From Verrucomicrobiales bacterium (GTDB lineage Bacteria > Verrucomicrobiota > Verrucomicrobiia > Verrucomicrobiales > DEV007), in contig JARGPH010000037.1 in the NCBI GenBank assembly GCA_029213065.1, positions 10,215 through 55,427 on the forward strand: a stretch of DNA of 45,213 nucleotides. The letters are read 5' to 3'. The translations under genes were made by a program, and so were the position numbers. Positions 44,733 to 45,213 of the stretch are shown here, in pieces. The notes beneath the pieces were generated by a model. That model did no database searches, was not told the DNA's origin, and was given only the letters and a program-made list of their open reading frames with translations. How positions within the stretch are numbered: position 1 is the first letter of the stretch; each line of letters begins with the position of its first letter.

Positions 44733-45213
44733 ATGGATTTCTTCGAACACCAGGAGGTAGCAAGAAAGAAGAGCCACGTTCTCATCTTCTACTTCATTCT
44801 CGCTCTCGCGGGCATCATCGCCGCCGTCTACGGTCTCGCCATCGCGATTGAGATGTTCACCGGATCAGGGGATCTCACCTGGTGGCAACCCGAACTTTTC
44901 ATGATGACAGCGGGAGGCACCGCGGTCGTGGTATTCCTCGCGTCGACCTTCAAGACGATGCAGCTCTCCGGCGGCGGGGAAGTGGTCGCGCGGGAGCTGG
45001 GAGGACGCGAAGTCGACATCCACACGACCGACTATCACGAACGTCGACTCATCAATATCGTTGAGGAAATGGCGATTGCCTCCGGGGTTCCGGTTCCCAC
45101 CGTCTACGTGATGGACTCGGAAGACTCAATCAATGCTTTTGCCGCCGGCAGAACCACAAGCGATGCCGTCGTCGGCGTCACCCGTGGATGCATGACGCTT
45201 CTGACCCGCGACG
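44733..45213 (+). CDS. M48-family membrane metalloprotease (HtpX-like), 3' truncated by window edge
   Basis: The reading frame starts at ATG 44733 and stays open to the end of the window, giving the first 160 residues. Two hydrophobic segments (LIFYFILALAGIIAAVYGLA and ELFMMTAGGTAVVVFLAS) precede a cytoplasmic part with LINIVEEMAIASGVPVPTVY and SINAFAAGRTTSDAVVGVTR, which are the conserved segments before the HExxH zinc motif of M48 proteases. The HExxH motif itself lies beyond the edge. Position after lemA supports the call. Such proteases cut damaged inner-membrane proteins. Confidence 0.9.
   Translation, partial: MDFFEHQEVARKKSHVLIFYFILALAGIIAAVYGLAIAIEMFTGSGDLTWWQPELFMMTAGGTAVVVFLASTFKTMQLSGGGEVVARELGGREVDIHTTDYHERRLINIVEEMAIASGVPVPTVYVMDSEDSINAFAAGRTTSDAVVGVTRGCMTLLTRD

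Overview
The window reads as bacterial chromosome, most likely from a member of the Verrucomicrobiota. I infer this from the mix of genes: a single-domain sulfatase with signal peptide, prepilin-like secreted proteins with H-x-DG-type tails, an McsA-McsB-ClpC cluster without CtsR, weak Shine-Dalgarno signals, and a 21-bp inverted repeat of the GTAGGATGGACATTCC type. The phylum is an inference and was not tested by alignment. No rRNA, tRNA, CRISPR array, transposase or prophage gene was found. Gene density is high and there are no long stretches of foreign-looking sequence. || Region 1 (1-5.8 kb): the 3' part of a BtuB-like TonB-dependent receptor, followed by cobalamin-dependent methionine synthase metH. 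Between them lie five copies of a 7-mer (CCCTGTT/AACAGGG) arranged as inverted repeats. The same inverted repeat, with identical half-site spacing and one mismatch, sits in front of a cystathionine gamma-synthase operon 25 kb away. || Region 2 (5.8-7.5 kb): a small unstable patch. It holds a perfect 21-bp inverted repeat, a truncated and a full-length copy of an L,D-transpeptidase-like gene in direct orientation, and a RelE/ParE-type toxin-antitoxin pair between the copies. || Region 3 (7.5-12.2 kb): a six-gene, translationally coupled NAD operon: NrtR-type Nudix regulator, RNA 2'-phosphotransferase KptA, ADP-ribosylglycohydrolase, nicotinate phosphoribosyltransferase, a small possibly ADP-ribosylation-related protein, and nicotinamidase. 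A palindrome lies inside the promoter spacer of the first gene and is a candidate NrtR operator. hemB and cysS converge on it. || Region 4 (14.9-22 kb): probably the most unusual locus. A 1737-residue protein joins an N-terminal FHA domain, about 1400 residues of coiled coil and a GrpE-like C-terminus. It is followed by a lid-less Hsp70 and an 87-residue protein that resembles a J-domain without its HPD motif. Together they look like a dedicated, phospho-regulated Hsp70 machine. || Region 5 (22-30.3 kb): ACP phosphodiesterase-like protein, a pseudopilin, a secreted protein, two tandem PLP enzymes of methionine synthesis (one bacterial-like, one fungal-like), a hypothetical protein, a DUF3037/HipA-like kinase pair, and an M19-like dipeptidase whose usual metal ligands are largely missing. 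|| Region 6 (30.3-38.6 kb): SufS, a branched-chain aminotransferase, then mcsA-mcsB-clpC (protein-arginine phosphorylation and proteolysis) ending in a strong terminator, then a secreted sulfatase. || Region 7 (38.6-45.2 kb): bacterioferritin and its ferredoxin behind a double Fur-like box, a very large prepilin-like protein with no standard start codon, pgsA, an ExbB/TonB-like pair without ExbD, lemA, and the start of an M48 membrane protease cut by the window edge.
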